Below, one piece after another: positions 1-8,830 of a DNA stretch of 64,000 nucleotides. The notes below the pieces were generated by a model. The model searched no databases. It was not told the DNA's origin and saw only the letters and a program-made list of their open reading frames with translations. The position numbers and the translations under genes were made by a program. The stretch is from positions 62,001 to 126,000 of the forward strand of contig NZ_NJIG01000002.1 of assembly GCF_002209535.1 (NCBI RefSeq). The letters run 5' to 3'. This DNA comes from Achromobacter marplatensis. Lineage in GTDB: Bacteria > Pseudomonadota > Gammaproteobacteria > Burkholderiales > Burkholderiaceae_B. Numbering within the stretch: the stretch's first letter is position 1; the number at the start of each line of letters is the position of its first letter.

Positions 1-623
1 AGGCCGGGGCAGAGGTCTGGACGGTAATGCCGGGCAGCCTGGGCTGGATTCCGCCGGGTACGCCGCATGGCGCGCGCTGGTTCGGGGATGCGCGCGGTTC
101 GTTCCTGTATGTGCGGCGCGACGTGTGCGACCGCCTGCCGGCGCACTGCCGTTCCTGGCCGTCGTCCAAGCTGATCGAGGCCCTGATCGACCGCTTCACC
201 AGCAACCAGGACGGCGGGGTGTCGGGCGCCTATCAGGCGCAGCTGTTCGAGGTGCTGCTGCAAGAGCTCAAGCACCGCGAACACGCGCCGCAATTGCTGC
301 CCATGCCGGTTGACGCACGACTGCAGGACCTGGCCAATACCTTGCTGGATACGCCGGACGATACCGCCGGCATCGACGAATGGGCGCAGCGGCTGAACAT
401 GTCTTCACGCACGCTGATGCGCCGCTTCCGTCAGGAAACCGGCGTGACGCTGGGGCAATGGCGGCAGCAGGCCCGGTTGCTGCGCGCGCTGGAAATGCTG
501 AGCCGGGGCGGGTCGGTGACCGAAGCCGCGCTGTCGGTCGGCTACGAAAGCACCAGCGCGTTCATCGGCAGCTTTCGCAGCGCCTTCGGCATGACGCCGA
601 CGCGCTACCTGGCCGACCGCTGA
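1..623 (+). CDS. AraC-family transcriptional regulator (5' end outside window)
   Basis: The frame is open to the left edge, and residues before the first in-window ATG (AEVWTV, then MPGSLGWIPPGTPH) belong to a cupin-like N-terminal sensing domain, so the gene starts upstream. The C-terminal ~95 residues carry two helix-turn-helix motifs of the AraC/XylS type: an 'IDEWAQRLNMSSRTLMRRF' stretch and the family signature ending in 'FGMTPTRYL'. It should bind DNA as a one-component regulator; its effector and target are not visible here. The next gene starts about 145 bp downstream on the same strand but is not obviously co-transcribed. Family certain, function unknown. Confidence 0.9.
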   Translation, partial: AGAEVWTVMPGSLGWIPPGTPHGARWFGDARGSFLYVRRDVCDRLPAHCRSWPSSKLIEALIDRFTSNQDGGVSGAYQAQLFEVLLQELKHREHAPQLLPMPVDARLQDLANTLLDTPDDTAGIDEWAQRLNMSSRTLMRRFRQETGVTLGQWRQQARLLRALEMLSRGGSVTEAALSVGYESTSAFIGSFRSAFGMTPTRYLADR

Positions 624-767
624 CCGCGCGGGGCCGCGGCCTTCCGCCTTTACGCATCTTCACGTTTCTCCGACATTTTTGCGGATCTTCATTCGCGCCC
701 TGTCCCTAGTATGGCGTCAGGGGTGGGCGGCTGCGTTCGTCCACCCATGATGCTTTTGGGGTGAGAA

Positions 768-1775
768 ATGAATGACCTTTCGAAGCCGCATCGCACCGGT
801 GCGCTGCTTATCCATGGGTTGGGCGGTACGGAGTTCGATATGGGCGCGCTGCACAAGGTGCTGGCGCGCGCGGGCGTGGAAACGCACGGCGTGACGTTGC
901 CCGGCCACGCCGGACAGCCCGAAGACCTGCTGGATGTGCGGGTAGAGGACTGGATGGCCGTGGTGACCCAGCGCTATCGCGAGCTTTGCGGGCAATACGA
1001 GGTGGTGCACGTGATCGGCATGTGCCTGGGGGCGCTGCTGGCCGTGGAATTGTGCAAGCGGGAATCGCACACGCGTGGCGCGCTGGTGGTGCTGTCGGCC
1101 CCCGTGTTCCTGGATGGCTGGAGCACGCCCTGGTATCGCGGCCTGCGGTATCTGCTGTACCACGTGCCGGGTGTGCCGCGCCGTATCCGGGTGCAGGAAG
1201 AAGACCCCTACGGCGTGAAAAGCGAGCTGGTGCGCGCGTTCATCAAGGCCGGCTTCGCGCGCGGCGACGGCTTTCATTACCAGTGGGTGCCGTTGGCCTG
1301 CGTACGGCAGGTGGACCGCCTGCGCGGCATGGTCCAGCAAGGGCTTGAGCATCTGGATTGCCCGACCCTGATCATGCATGCGGAAGAAGACGAGCTGACC
1401 AGTCCGCGATCCGCCCGCTTCCTGGGTTCCCGCATCCCTGGCGCGACGGTGGTGATGCTGCAAGACAGCTATCACATGATCTGCGTCGACCACGAGCGTG
1501 ACCGCGTCATGCGCGACGTGCTGGCCTTCCTGGGCAGGGACCCCGACCTGGTGCGGGTGCGCAAGCGGCCGGCGGCCGCCGATGCGGGTGTGCCGGCTCA
1601 GGCCGCTGCGGGCTGGTCCGGCAGCAGCGGACCTTGCGGGTCGTTTTCCGCATCCGGCCGGGGTGGCACCGGCGGCAAGCCCAGCCCCATGCGCAGACGC
1701 TGGCAATCGGGGTTGGGCGAGCCGTCCGGCATCCAGATGTCGAATTCGCGGCACGGGGTGGGGCGGTTTTCGTAG
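768..1775 (+). CDS. alpha/beta-hydrolase with Cys in the nucleophile elbow
   Basis: The N-terminus ALLIHGLGGTEFD holds the oxyanion-hole HG motif of alpha/beta hydrolases. The nucleophile elbow reads GMCLG (Cys86) where esterases and lipases have GxSxG; Cys is known in dienelactone hydrolases. The acid (HAEEDEL) and His (DSYHMI) regions are kept, so the triad would be Cys-Asp-His. The fold core ends near residue 260. The last ~70 residues are low-complexity Gly/Ser/Arg and read through DNA that codes for the convergent YkgJ-type gene on the other strand, a 178-bp (1598-1775) overlap. The start is the ATG at 768, after a purine-rich GGGGTGAGAA. Substrate is unknown; carboxylesterase-like activity is the family guess. 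Confidence 0.85.
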   Translation: MNDLSKPHRTGALLIHGLGGTEFDMGALHKVLARAGVETHGVTLPGHAGQPEDLLDVRVEDWMAVVTQRYRELCGQYEVVHVIGMCLGALLAVELCKRESHTRGALVVLSAPVFLDGWSTPWYRGLRYLLYHVPGVPRRIRVQEEDPYGVKSELVRAFIKAGFARGDGFHYQWVPLACVRQVDRLRGMVQQGLEHLDCPTLIMHAEEDELTSPRSARFLGSRIPGATVVMLQDSYHMICVDHERDRVMRDVLAFLGRDPDLVRVRKRPAAADAGVPAQAAAGWSGSSGPCGSFSASGRGGTGGKPSPMRRRWQSGLGEPSGIQMSNSRHGVGRFS

Positions 1776-2059
1776 ATGGCGCAGTGGATGCCCGGCTGGC
1801 CGAGTTCGCCGCGCAACGAGATGCAGCGGCCGCCGCCCATCTCGGTGCCCTTCATACAGGCGCGCAGCGGGCTCATCTGGGTGACCAGTTCCACGGGGAC
1901 GTGGCCGCCGTTTTCACCTGCCAGTTCGCCGCAATAGAACGACACCCTGAAGTGGGAGCAACAAGCTCCGCAATCGAGGCAGGGGTTGGCGTCCGGCTTG
2001 TCACCGGCCAGCACGGCGGGTGAAACGAACGTCAGAACAGCGGTCTCTAGCAGGGACAT
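1598..2059 (-). CDS. YkgJ-family cysteine cluster protein
   Basis: Encodes a ~153-residue protein of the zinc/iron-chelating YkgJ (CxxCxxCC) family. The signature CLDCGACCSHF sits near the N-terminus, with later cysteines in GGGRCISL, GIHCAIYENRPTPCREF and PDCQRL, the usual pattern of an eight-Cys metal cluster. I chose the ATG at 2059 (MSLLETAVLTF) over an upstream in-frame GTG; neither has a clear Shine-Dalgarno. The C-terminus is antisense to the tail of the alpha/beta-hydrolase gene. It is divergent from tag with a ~137-bp gap that must hold both promoters. Biochemical role of the family is not established. Confidence 0.85.
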   Translation of the reverse strand: MSLLETAVLTFVSPAVLAGDKPDANPCLDCGACCSHFRVSFYCGELAGENGGHVPVELVTQMSPLRACMKGTEMGGGRCISLRGELGQPGIHCAIYENRPTPCREFDIWMPDGSPNPDCQRLRMGLGLPPVPPRPDAENDPQGPLLPDQPAAA

Positions 2060-2196
2060 GGGGGTGCGCGCGGGCACGGCTGGCGCGGGATCTGGGGCGC
2101 AAATAGTAGCGGGATTCGGACTGCGGCCGCTACGACTTTTTTCGGGGACGTTGCTGCGGTAGCATCGGTGGCCTGATTGCCGCCTGGAGCGATGTC

Positions 2197-2817
2197 TTGA
2201 ACGCTAAAACCGAATTCCCCGACGGCCTGGCCCGCTGCGGCTGGGTGGATACGTCCGCCGAATACATGGCCTATCACGACAACGAATGGGGCCGCCCGCA
2301 AGGCGATGACCGCGCCTTGTTCGAACAACTTTGCCTGGAAGGTTTCCAGTCGGGCCTCAGTTGGCGCACCATTCTGAACAAGCGCCCGGCGTTCCGGCGC
2401 GGCTTCGCGGATTTCGATCCGGCCAAGATGGCGCGCTTCGGTGAAAAGCAGGTAGCCGCCTTGCTGGCCGACGCCGGCATCGTGCGGCATCGCGGCAAGA
2501 TCGAAGCGGTGATCAACAACGCGGCCCGCGCGTTGGAAATGATCGAAAAGGAGGGCTCGCTTGCGGCGTTCTTCTGGCGCTTCGAAGCGCCGGCCGGCGC
2601 GCCGTCCACCTTGGGCGCTTCAACCTCCGAGCAATCCGTGGCCTTGTCCAAGGCGCTGAAGAAGCTGGGCTGGAAGTTCGTGGGGCCCACCACCGTCTAC
2701 GCGTTCATGCAGTCGGTGGGCATGGTGAACGATCACAGCCCCGGGTGCCATTGCCACGCGCTCAGCGAAAAAGCGCGCAAGGAATTCAGGCGACCGGCGG
2801 ACCGGCGGCCGGTGTAG
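2197..2817 (+). CDS. tag: DNA-3-methyladenine glycosylase I
   Basis: Constitutive base-excision enzyme that removes 3-methyladenine from alkylated DNA. Family hallmarks in order: RCGWV near the N-terminus, YHDNEWG, the helix-hairpin-helix region (FQSGLSWRTILNKR, then FDPAKMARF), and a C-terminal NDHSPGCHCH. The first Cys, the YH His and the C-terminal His/Cys match the zinc ligands known from E. coli Tag. The only suitable start is a TTG at 2197 preceded by GGAG; the nearby ATG is out of frame and stops at once. At 206 residues it is slightly longer than the usual ~190. Its 3' end overlaps the convergent sulfatase gene by 32 bp. Confidence 0.93.
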   Translation: MNAKTEFPDGLARCGWVDTSAEYMAYHDNEWGRPQGDDRALFEQLCLEGFQSGLSWRTILNKRPAFRRGFADFDPAKMARFGEKQVAALLADAGIVRHRGKIEAVINNAARALEMIEKEGSLAAFFWRFEAPAGAPSTLGASTSEQSVALSKALKKLGWKFVGPTTVYAFMQSVGMVNDHSPGCHCHALSEKARKEFRRPADRRPV

Positions 2818-4726
2818 CGGCGGGCGCGGCGGCTTGCTCGGGCACGTGGCCCGGCAGGCTGTAGCGGCCTTCGCGGTAGGCCCAGCTGGGCCACAGCGCG
2901 TGCGCCAGCGCCTCTGTCGCCAGCGCCGGGTCCAGCGCCACCGGCGCGTAGTCTTCCGGCGCGGTATAGCGATACTGCACGGGCGTCTTGTTGGGCGCCA
3001 GTACCAGCAGATCGTTTTCCTTCAGATAACCGTAGGTGCTGTCGTACTGCATGATGGCGCGCCCCGGCGTGCTGCGCGTCAGGTCGTGGCCGATCATCGG
3101 GTGCTCGGTGTCCACGCCGATGAGCGACAGCAAGGTGGGCGGCAGGTCGATCTGGCTGATCAGGCGGTCGTCGCGGCGCGCTTCGATACCAGCGCCCAGG
3201 ATCACGGCCGGGATATGGAAGTGGCGCACGGGCACCAGGCTGGCACCGAACACACGGGAATCGTGGTCGGCCGCCACCAGGAAGACGGTGTTTTCCCAAT
3301 AGGGCGATGCCTTGGCGCGTTCGAAGAAGCGGCCCAGCGCCCAGTCGGCGTAGCGCACGGTGTTTTCGACGGTGGCCGGGTTGCCTTCGGTCTGGATGCG
3401 GCCGGCGGGGTATTCCCACGGCGAATGGTTCGACACGCTGAAGGCCAGCGTGAAGGTGGGCTGGTCGGCGTCTTCACGCAGCAAGCGATCCAGCTGGTTG
3501 AACATGTCTTCGTCCGACGCGCCCCAGGTGCCCACGAAGGCCGGGTCCACGAAGTCCGCGCGGTCAACGATCTGCTTGAAGCCATTGCCCAGGAAAAAGC
3601 CCTTCATGTTGTCGAAGTGCGATTCGCCGCCATAGATGAAGCGCGAATGGTAGCCGTGGCGGCCCAGCAGATCGGCCAGCGAGAAGAAGCCGCGTTGCGA
3701 GCGGGGCAGTTTCAGCACGGCTTGCGCAGGGGTGGGCAGAAAACCCGTGACCACCGCTTCCAGCCCGCGCACCGAGCGGGTGCCGGTGGCGTAGGCGCGC
3801 GTGAAGGCCCACGATTCCCGCGCCAGCGCGTCCAGCTCCGGCGTGAGGTCGGCGCCGCCCAGGCCCGCGCTGTACTGCGCGCCCAGGCTTTCTTCCAGGA
3901 TGATCACCAGGTTGAGCGGACGCGGCGTCTTGCGCGTGGCGGGCTGGCGATGCAGGCTGGGGTAGTCGGGGTTGGAAGGCGGGTTGGGCAGTTGGGCCTG
4001 CGCCAGCACCAGGTCGTGCATCTTGGCGTCGTCCATGCCGCCGTACACGTCCGATGCCGACTTCTCGTTCTTCATGCTGTAGATGGCGTAGAACACGTTG
4101 TAAAGCGAGTTCAGGGCCAGCGTGTTGAGCATGCCATCGGAGCAGTAGGCGACCGAGGACGGGTTGATAGGGCGGTGGCCCAGCGTGCCGCGGATGGCCA
4201 GGATGACGATGGCCAGGATGGCCACGCTGGCAAGCGGCATCTGCCACCAGGTCAATTGCGCATCGGGCTGGGCGTGGCCGAACAGGCCGAACGCGCCCCA
4301 GCCAATCACCGCCAGCCCGCCCAGGCCGCCCAGCAGCGCCAGCTTGTAGCCGCGCCAAAGCATGCCGGAGACTTCGCGCGGATGCTTCAGGTATTCCACG
4401 AACAGCCGGTTGGGCCGCGAGTCGTATTCCAGGATGAAAGGGGGCGAGGCGACTTCCAGGAAGGCCAGCAATATGAACGCGACCAGATACCAGTAGCCGG
4501 CGATGGTCGCGGCGATGGGGAAGTGCCCCAGCAGGGGCGACAGCACCGCGGGCAACGCGGCCAACACGGCGATCTGGTGCGCGTCGATGCGCAGGCCGCC
4601 CAGCAGCAGCGGGAACAGGCCGCCAGCGTTACGCACGCGCTGCCATTGCCAGGCGGCCAGCGCCAGGCGGCTGAGCGTCAGCAGCGCAAACGCCGCCACC
4701 ACGAAAATCAAGGTTGAATGCCGCAT
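2786..4726 (-). CDS. LTA-synthase-family membrane sulfatase (phosphoglycerol transferase-like)
   Basis: About 646 residues: an N-terminal half with hydrophobic segments (residues ~5-25, 45-65, 75-95, 130-150, 165-185) followed by a periplasmic alkaline-phosphatase/sulfatase-fold domain. Visible metal and catalytic motifs are IILEESLG, the TGTRSVRG region with the likely catalytic Thr, GASDEDMF, and VAADHDSR. This is the architecture of LtaS/OpgB-type enzymes that move phosphoglycerol or phosphoethanolamine onto glycans in the periplasm; the acceptor in this organism is unknown. The start is the ATG at 4726, with TGGAGG just upstream, rather than an upstream in-frame ATG. The last ~25 residues are Ala/Pro-rich. 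Confidence 0.85.
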   Translation of the reverse strand: MRHSTLIFVVAAFALLTLSRLALAAWQWQRVRNAGGLFPLLLGGLRIDAHQIAVLAALPAVLSPLLGHFPIAATIAGYWYLVAFILLAFLEVASPPFILEYDSRPNRLFVEYLKHPREVSGMLWRGYKLALLGGLGGLAVIGWGAFGLFGHAQPDAQLTWWQMPLASVAILAIVILAIRGTLGHRPINPSSVAYCSDGMLNTLALNSLYNVFYAIYSMKNEKSASDVYGGMDDAKMHDLVLAQAQLPNPPSNPDYPSLHRQPATRKTPRPLNLVIILEESLGAQYSAGLGGADLTPELDALARESWAFTRAYATGTRSVRGLEAVVTGFLPTPAQAVLKLPRSQRGFFSLADLLGRHGYHSRFIYGGESHFDNMKGFFLGNGFKQIVDRADFVDPAFVGTWGASDEDMFNQLDRLLREDADQPTFTLAFSVSNHSPWEYPAGRIQTEGNPATVENTVRYADWALGRFFERAKASPYWENTVFLVAADHDSRVFGASLVPVRHFHIPAVILGAGIEARRDDRLISQIDLPPTLLSLIGVDTEHPMIGHDLTRSTPGRAIMQYDSTYGYLKENDLLVLAPNKTPVQYRYTAPEDYAPVALDPALATEALAHALWPSWAYREGRYSLPGHVPEQAAAPAATPAAGPPVA

Positions 4727-5083
4727 CGGGCCTCCAGGTTGTTCTGCTATCCGACCCATTGGGGCGGAATCAATCGTCCGCGCATTGGAGCAGGGCGCGC
4801 GTCGAAAATTCAGTGAGGTACTGCCTTCCGGTCACTTTCCGGGGGTCATAGCCATTTCGTTTTGTAACTGCTTGGCGCCAGGCCGGGAACACGGCGTGCT
4901 GCGCAAACCCGCAGGCGGCGATGTGTCGCCGTGCGGCGAAGGCCGGCCGGACGTTTCGCGGGCGGAAAGATCCGCACACATTATGGGGCCGGTTGGCTTA
5001 ACCCTTGCGGTGCGCCGCGATACCCTTACCGGTAACAGAGGGCCGGCGGTCGGAGGCCGGCCACAACGCCAAGGATAATAACC
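4727..5083. other. divergent intergenic region between the LTA-synthase-like and AsmA-like genes
   Basis: A 357-bp stretch that must hold the promoters of two divergent genes. It contains short GC-rich inverted repeats (around GGCGATGTGTCGCC and GGCCGGCC) and an AAGGA Shine-Dalgarno just before the asmA-type ATG. A 69-codon open frame on the minus strand (4770-4979) has no recognisable features and I do not call it. I could not assign a convincing -35/-10 pair. Confidence 0.4.
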
Positions 5084-7168
5084 ATGACGCGCACAAGAAA
5101 AATAGCGATCGGGATTGTAGGGGGTCTGGCCCTCGTCGTGCTCGTGTTGGGAGTGGTCATCGCCACTTTCGACTGGAACCGGGCCAAACCCATGATCAAC
5201 GAGCGCGCCAGCGCCGCCATCGGCCGACCTTTCGCCATCAATGGCGACCTGAGCGTCAAATGGGAGCGCGAGCCCGACGAAGGCGGCTGGCGAGCCTGGG
5301 TGCCATGGCCGCACATCATCGCCAACGATATCTCGGTGGGCAACGCGCCATGGGCGAAAGCGCCTCATTTCGCCACGCTCAAGCGCGGCGAGTTCAGCCT
5401 GGCGCCGCTGCCCCTCTTGCGCCAGCGGGTGGTCATTCGCCGGATCCAACTGACCGAGCCCGCCGCCGACCTGGAGCGGCTGGCCGATGGCCGCGCCAAC
5501 TGGGTCTTTACCTTGCCCGAGACCGGCGAGCCCTCTCCGTGGGTGCTGGACATCAACGAAATCGGATTCGACAAGGGCCGGGTGGGGCTGGTCGACGAGG
5601 TCCTCAAGGCCGACTTGACCGTGCTGGTGGACCCGCTGGGCAAACCCGTGCCCTTCGCGGATGTGGCCGGCTCCGCCTTCGTGCCCGAGGACGGTGCGGC
5701 GCCCGCACCCCGCGACTACGTGTTCGGCTGGAAGGTGGACGGCAAGTTCAAGGGGCTGGCCACCAAGGGCGAAGGCAAGGTGGGCGGGATGCTGGCCTTG
5801 CAGGATGCCAAGCAGCCGTTCCCGGTGCAGGCGGATGTGGCGATCGGGGGTACCAAGGCGTCGGTGACGGGGACGTTGACCGATCCGGCCAACCTGGGCG
5901 CGCTCGACCTGCGGCTGAAACTGTCCGGCGCCTCGATGGCGCAGCTGTATCCGCTGACGGGCGTGACCTTGCCTGATACGCCGCCTTACTCCACCGATGG
6001 GCACCTGGTCGCCAAGCTGAACAACCCCGGCGGCGCCGTGTTCGACTACAAGGATTTCAACGGCAAGGTGGGCAACAGCGACTTGCATGGCGACATCACC
6101 TTCGCCTTGGGGGCGCCACGGCCGAAGCTCACCGGCAAGCTCTCGTCGAAGCAGCTGCGCATGGTGGACCTGGGGCCGCTGATCGGCGTGCCTGCGGGCG
6201 GCACGGCGGCGGCGCCCGCCGACCGCGCCAAGGATGCTCCCGCCAAGCCCAAGGGCGGCAAGGTGCTGCCGACGCAGGCTTTCCGTACTGACCGCTGGCG
6301 CGACATGGATGCCGACGTCTCGCTGGACGCGGGGCGCATCGTGCATGACAGCAAGCTGCCGCTGTCGGACCTGACGGTGCACGTGGTGCTTCAAGACGGC
6401 AAGCTGACGCTGGACCCGTTCCGTTTTGGCATTGCCGGTGGCAACATCAACGGCACCATCAAACTGGACGGTGCCAACGAAGCTTTGACCGGGCGCGTCG
6501 ATCTGCAGGCGCGCCGTCTGCGCTTGAAGCAATTGTTCCCCGCGACGGAAGCCATGCAGAAGACGCTGGGCGAATTGAACGGCGATCTGGCGATCAGCGG
6601 CACCGGCAATTCGGTGGCGGCGTTGCTGGGCTCGGCGACGGGCGACGTGAAGATGCTGGTCAACGACGGCGTCATCAGCCGCAGCCTGATGGAGATCGCG
6701 GGCTTGAATGTGGGCAACTACGTCATGTCCAAGCTGTTCGGCGATGACGAGGTGAAGATCAATTGCGGCGCCGCCGACCTCGCCATGAAGAACGGCGTGA
6801 TGACGCCGCGCGTGTTCGTGTTCGATACCGAGAACGCACTGATCAGCATCACCGGCACCGCCGATTTCAAGAACGAAACGATGGACATGGACATCACGCC
6901 GGACAGCAAGGGTTTCCGCATCTTCTCGTTGCGCTCGCCGCTGTACGTGCGCGGCACCTTTGGCTCGCCTGACGTGGGCGTGCATGTGTTGCCGCTGGCC
7001 GCGCGCGGCGCAGGTATGGTGGCATTGGGTGTGCTGTTGACGCCGGCGGCCGGTTTGCTGGCGCTGATTGCGCCCAGCACCACCGACGAGAACGCCTGCG
7101 GCCCGCTGCTGGAACAGATGCGCAAACCGCCCAAGGCGCCGGCGCCTGCCGCGCCGAAGGGGAAGTAG
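5084..7168 (+). CDS. AsmA-family inner-membrane protein
   Basis: A 694-residue AsmA-like protein. It has a short cytoplasmic start (MTRTRKIA), one transmembrane helix at residues ~9-28, then a long periplasmic region of repeating beta-rich segments typical of AsmA/TamB-like bridge proteins (FDWNRAKPMINERASAAIGRPFAI is the usual opening). The second half contains the conserved block around MEIAGLNVGNY, INCGAADLAMKNG and the TADFKNETMDMDITPD stretch. Such proteins are implicated in lipid transport or outer-membrane homeostasis; the exact role here is not shown. The start has AAGGA eleven bases upstream. A small C-terminal Pro/Ala/Lys tail follows. It converges on the diguanylate cyclase gene with a 55-bp gap. 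Confidence 0.9.
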   Translation: MTRTRKIAIGIVGGLALVVLVLGVVIATFDWNRAKPMINERASAAIGRPFAINGDLSVKWEREPDEGGWRAWVPWPHIIANDISVGNAPWAKAPHFATLKRGEFSLAPLPLLRQRVVIRRIQLTEPAADLERLADGRANWVFTLPETGEPSPWVLDINEIGFDKGRVGLVDEVLKADLTVLVDPLGKPVPFADVAGSAFVPEDGAAPAPRDYVFGWKVDGKFKGLATKGEGKVGGMLALQDAKQPFPVQADVAIGGTKASVTGTLTDPANLGALDLRLKLSGASMAQLYPLTGVTLPDTPPYSTDGHLVAKLNNPGGAVFDYKDFNGKVGNSDLHGDITFALGAPRPKLTGKLSSKQLRMVDLGPLIGVPAGGTAAAPADRAKDAPAKPKGGKVLPTQAFRTDRWRDMDADVSLDAGRIVHDSKLPLSDLTVHVVLQDGKLTLDPFRFGIAGGNINGTIKLDGANEALTGRVDLQARRLRLKQLFPATEAMQKTLGELNGDLAISGTGNSVAALLGSATGDVKMLVNDGVISRSLMEIAGLNVGNYVMSKLFGDDEVKINCGAADLAMKNGVMTPRVFVFDTENALISITGTADFKNETMDMDITPDSKGFRIFSLRSPLYVRGTFGSPDVGVHVLPLAARGAGMVALGVLLTPAAGLLALIAPSTTDENACGPLLEQMRKPPKAPAPAAPKGK

Positions 7169-7223
7169 CCGCACGCCGGGCGCAGGCGTCTGGAGGGTCA
7201 ACCCGGCAGGTTAGCCCCGCAGC

Positions 7224-8819
7224 TCAGCCCGGTGACACGCGTCGCGAGCCGTCGCGCGCGTCGTCGTCGGCGACGCACACGGTGTTGCGGCCATGGTTCT
7301 TGGCGTAGTACAGCGCCTGGTCCGCGCGTTGCAAGACGGCGTCCAGCGTGGCGCCGTGATCGGGGTAGCGCGCCACGCCCACCGATGCGGTGATGGGCGA
7401 ACTGATGGCGCCCGGCGCGGGCTGCGCCGCCAGCCGCTGGCGCAGGCGTTCTGCTGCCGAGACGGCCGCGGCCAGCGATGCGCCGGGCATCAGGATGACG
7501 AATTCTTCTCCGCCGGAGCGCGCCAGCGTGTCACCGCTGCGCGAGCCTTCGCTCATCAGCGTGGCCAGGGCTTGGAGGGCGCGGTCGCCTGCCGTGTGGC
7601 CATAGCGGTCGTTGATGGCCTTGAAGTGGTCCACGTCCAGGACCATCAGCGCCACCGGAGATTCGTCGGCTTGCAGCATCGCCAGCGCTTCGTCCAGGCC
7701 GCGTCGGTTCAGCAGGCCGGTCAGCGTGTCGGTCGTGGTTTCACGGCGCAGGTCGCGGATCTTGTGATGGATCGACGCCAACCCCATCAGCAGCGCACGC
7801 TTGAGTTGTGCCGCCTCGAAATACCAGGACCGCACATTGTGGATGCGGGCCGCCGAATCCGGATCCTGCATGTGCCGCGCGATGCCCGCCAGTTCGCCCA
7901 GCGGGCGCGCGATCCAGCGCGACAGCAGCCAGATCAAGATCACCGACAGCAACAGCAGCGGCAGGGCATTGCGGGCGGTGGCCATGAGCAGGTCGCTCAA
8001 GGGTTGCAGGGTGCTGTCCACCGGACGCTGCGCAATGATGCTCCAACCGGTGCTGGGCACTGGCGCATAGCCCGCCAGCATGTCGCGGCCCTGGCTGTCC
8101 GTGAAGCGCCGTTCTCCGGTTTCGCCGCGCCGGGCCGCGGCGAAGGCTTCGTCGTCGGGCGCCTTGTGCCCCAGCCGGCTGCGGTCGGGGTGAAAGATCA
8201 GCGTGCCATTGCGGTCCACCACATACAGGAAGGAATCGTCGCGGTAGAAATGCTGGCCCAGCAGGCGGTCCAGCACATTGTCTTCATGTAGGTACAAGGT
8301 GCCCGCGATATAGCCAAGATAGCGATAGTCGTGGGAGAAGAGGGGGTACGAATACAGAATCAGCCAACGGCCAGTGCTGGTCTGGTAGGGCTCGCTGATG
8401 ATGGGCTGCTTGGTTCGGATGGCGGTCTTGGAGGCGTCGCTCGTCAACTGCTGGCCCAGCAATTCCGGATAGGCGGAGGACACGGCGATCACCTTGCCCT
8501 GCGGCGACACCACCACGCTGGAATTGAAGTGTCCCAGCTGTTCCTGCTGCCGCCGCGTCTCTTCGGCCATCAGCGCGGGCCGGGTTTCCATGTCGGCCAG
8601 CACGTCAGCGCTGTAGGCCAGATACCGCCTTACGTCATTCAGGAAGGTATCGGTGGTCGAGGCAAGCTTCGAAGCATAGACGCGGTTGACCTCCAGCGCG
8701 TTGTGCAGCAACAGATCGCGCTGCACCAGATAACTGGCGTGCAGGCCGCCGGCCAGCACCAGAATGACCGACAGCAGGCTGATCCACAGGATCAGGCGCC
8801 GAAGGTCGATGCGGAACAT
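7224..8819 (-). CDS. diguanylate cyclase with dCache sensor domain
   Basis: A 531-residue c-di-GMP synthase. Order: cytoplasmic start, TM helix (~10-30), a periplasmic dCache-like ligand-binding domain (~40-290; includes a 'YLGYIAGTLYLHEDN' stretch), a second TM helix (~310-330), a HAMP-like linker, and a GGDEF domain. The active site is GGEEF, and RSGD lies five residues before it, so the inhibitory I-site (RxxD) is present. The motif TDTLTGLLNRRG marks the start of the GGDEF domain. The start is the ATG at 8819 with GGAG upstream; a longer open frame runs back into the TetR gene but is only its shadow. Only 11 bp separate it from the TetR stop, so the two are probably one transcript. Confidence 0.93.
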   Translation of the reverse strand: MFRIDLRRLILWISLLSVILVLAGGLHASYLVQRDLLLHNALEVNRVYASKLASTTDTFLNDVRRYLAYSADVLADMETRPALMAEETRRQQEQLGHFNSSVVVSPQGKVIAVSSAYPELLGQQLTSDASKTAIRTKQPIISEPYQTSTGRWLILYSYPLFSHDYRYLGYIAGTLYLHEDNVLDRLLGQHFYRDDSFLYVVDRNGTLIFHPDRSRLGHKAPDDEAFAAARRGETGERRFTDSQGRDMLAGYAPVPSTGWSIIAQRPVDSTLQPLSDLLMATARNALPLLLLSVILIWLLSRWIARPLGELAGIARHMQDPDSAARIHNVRSWYFEAAQLKRALLMGLASIHHKIRDLRRETTTDTLTGLLNRRGLDEALAMLQADESPVALMVLDVDHFKAINDRYGHTAGDRALQALATLMSEGSRSGDTLARSGGEEFVILMPGASLAAAVSAAERLRQRLAAQPAPGAISSPITASVGVARYPDHGATLDAVLQRADQALYYAKNHGRNTVCVADDDARDGSRRVSPG

Positions 8820-8830
8820 GGCCGACTCCG

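Noticed and set aside
2834-4717. 627-codon plus-strand open frame
   Set aside because: Fully antisense to the LTA-synthase-like gene, with Arg/Gln/Val-rich composition typical of shadow frames in high-GC DNA and no domain.
4832-7201. 789-codon minus-strand open frame
   Set aside because: Antisense to the AsmA-like gene; composition Arg/His/Gln-rich and no motifs.
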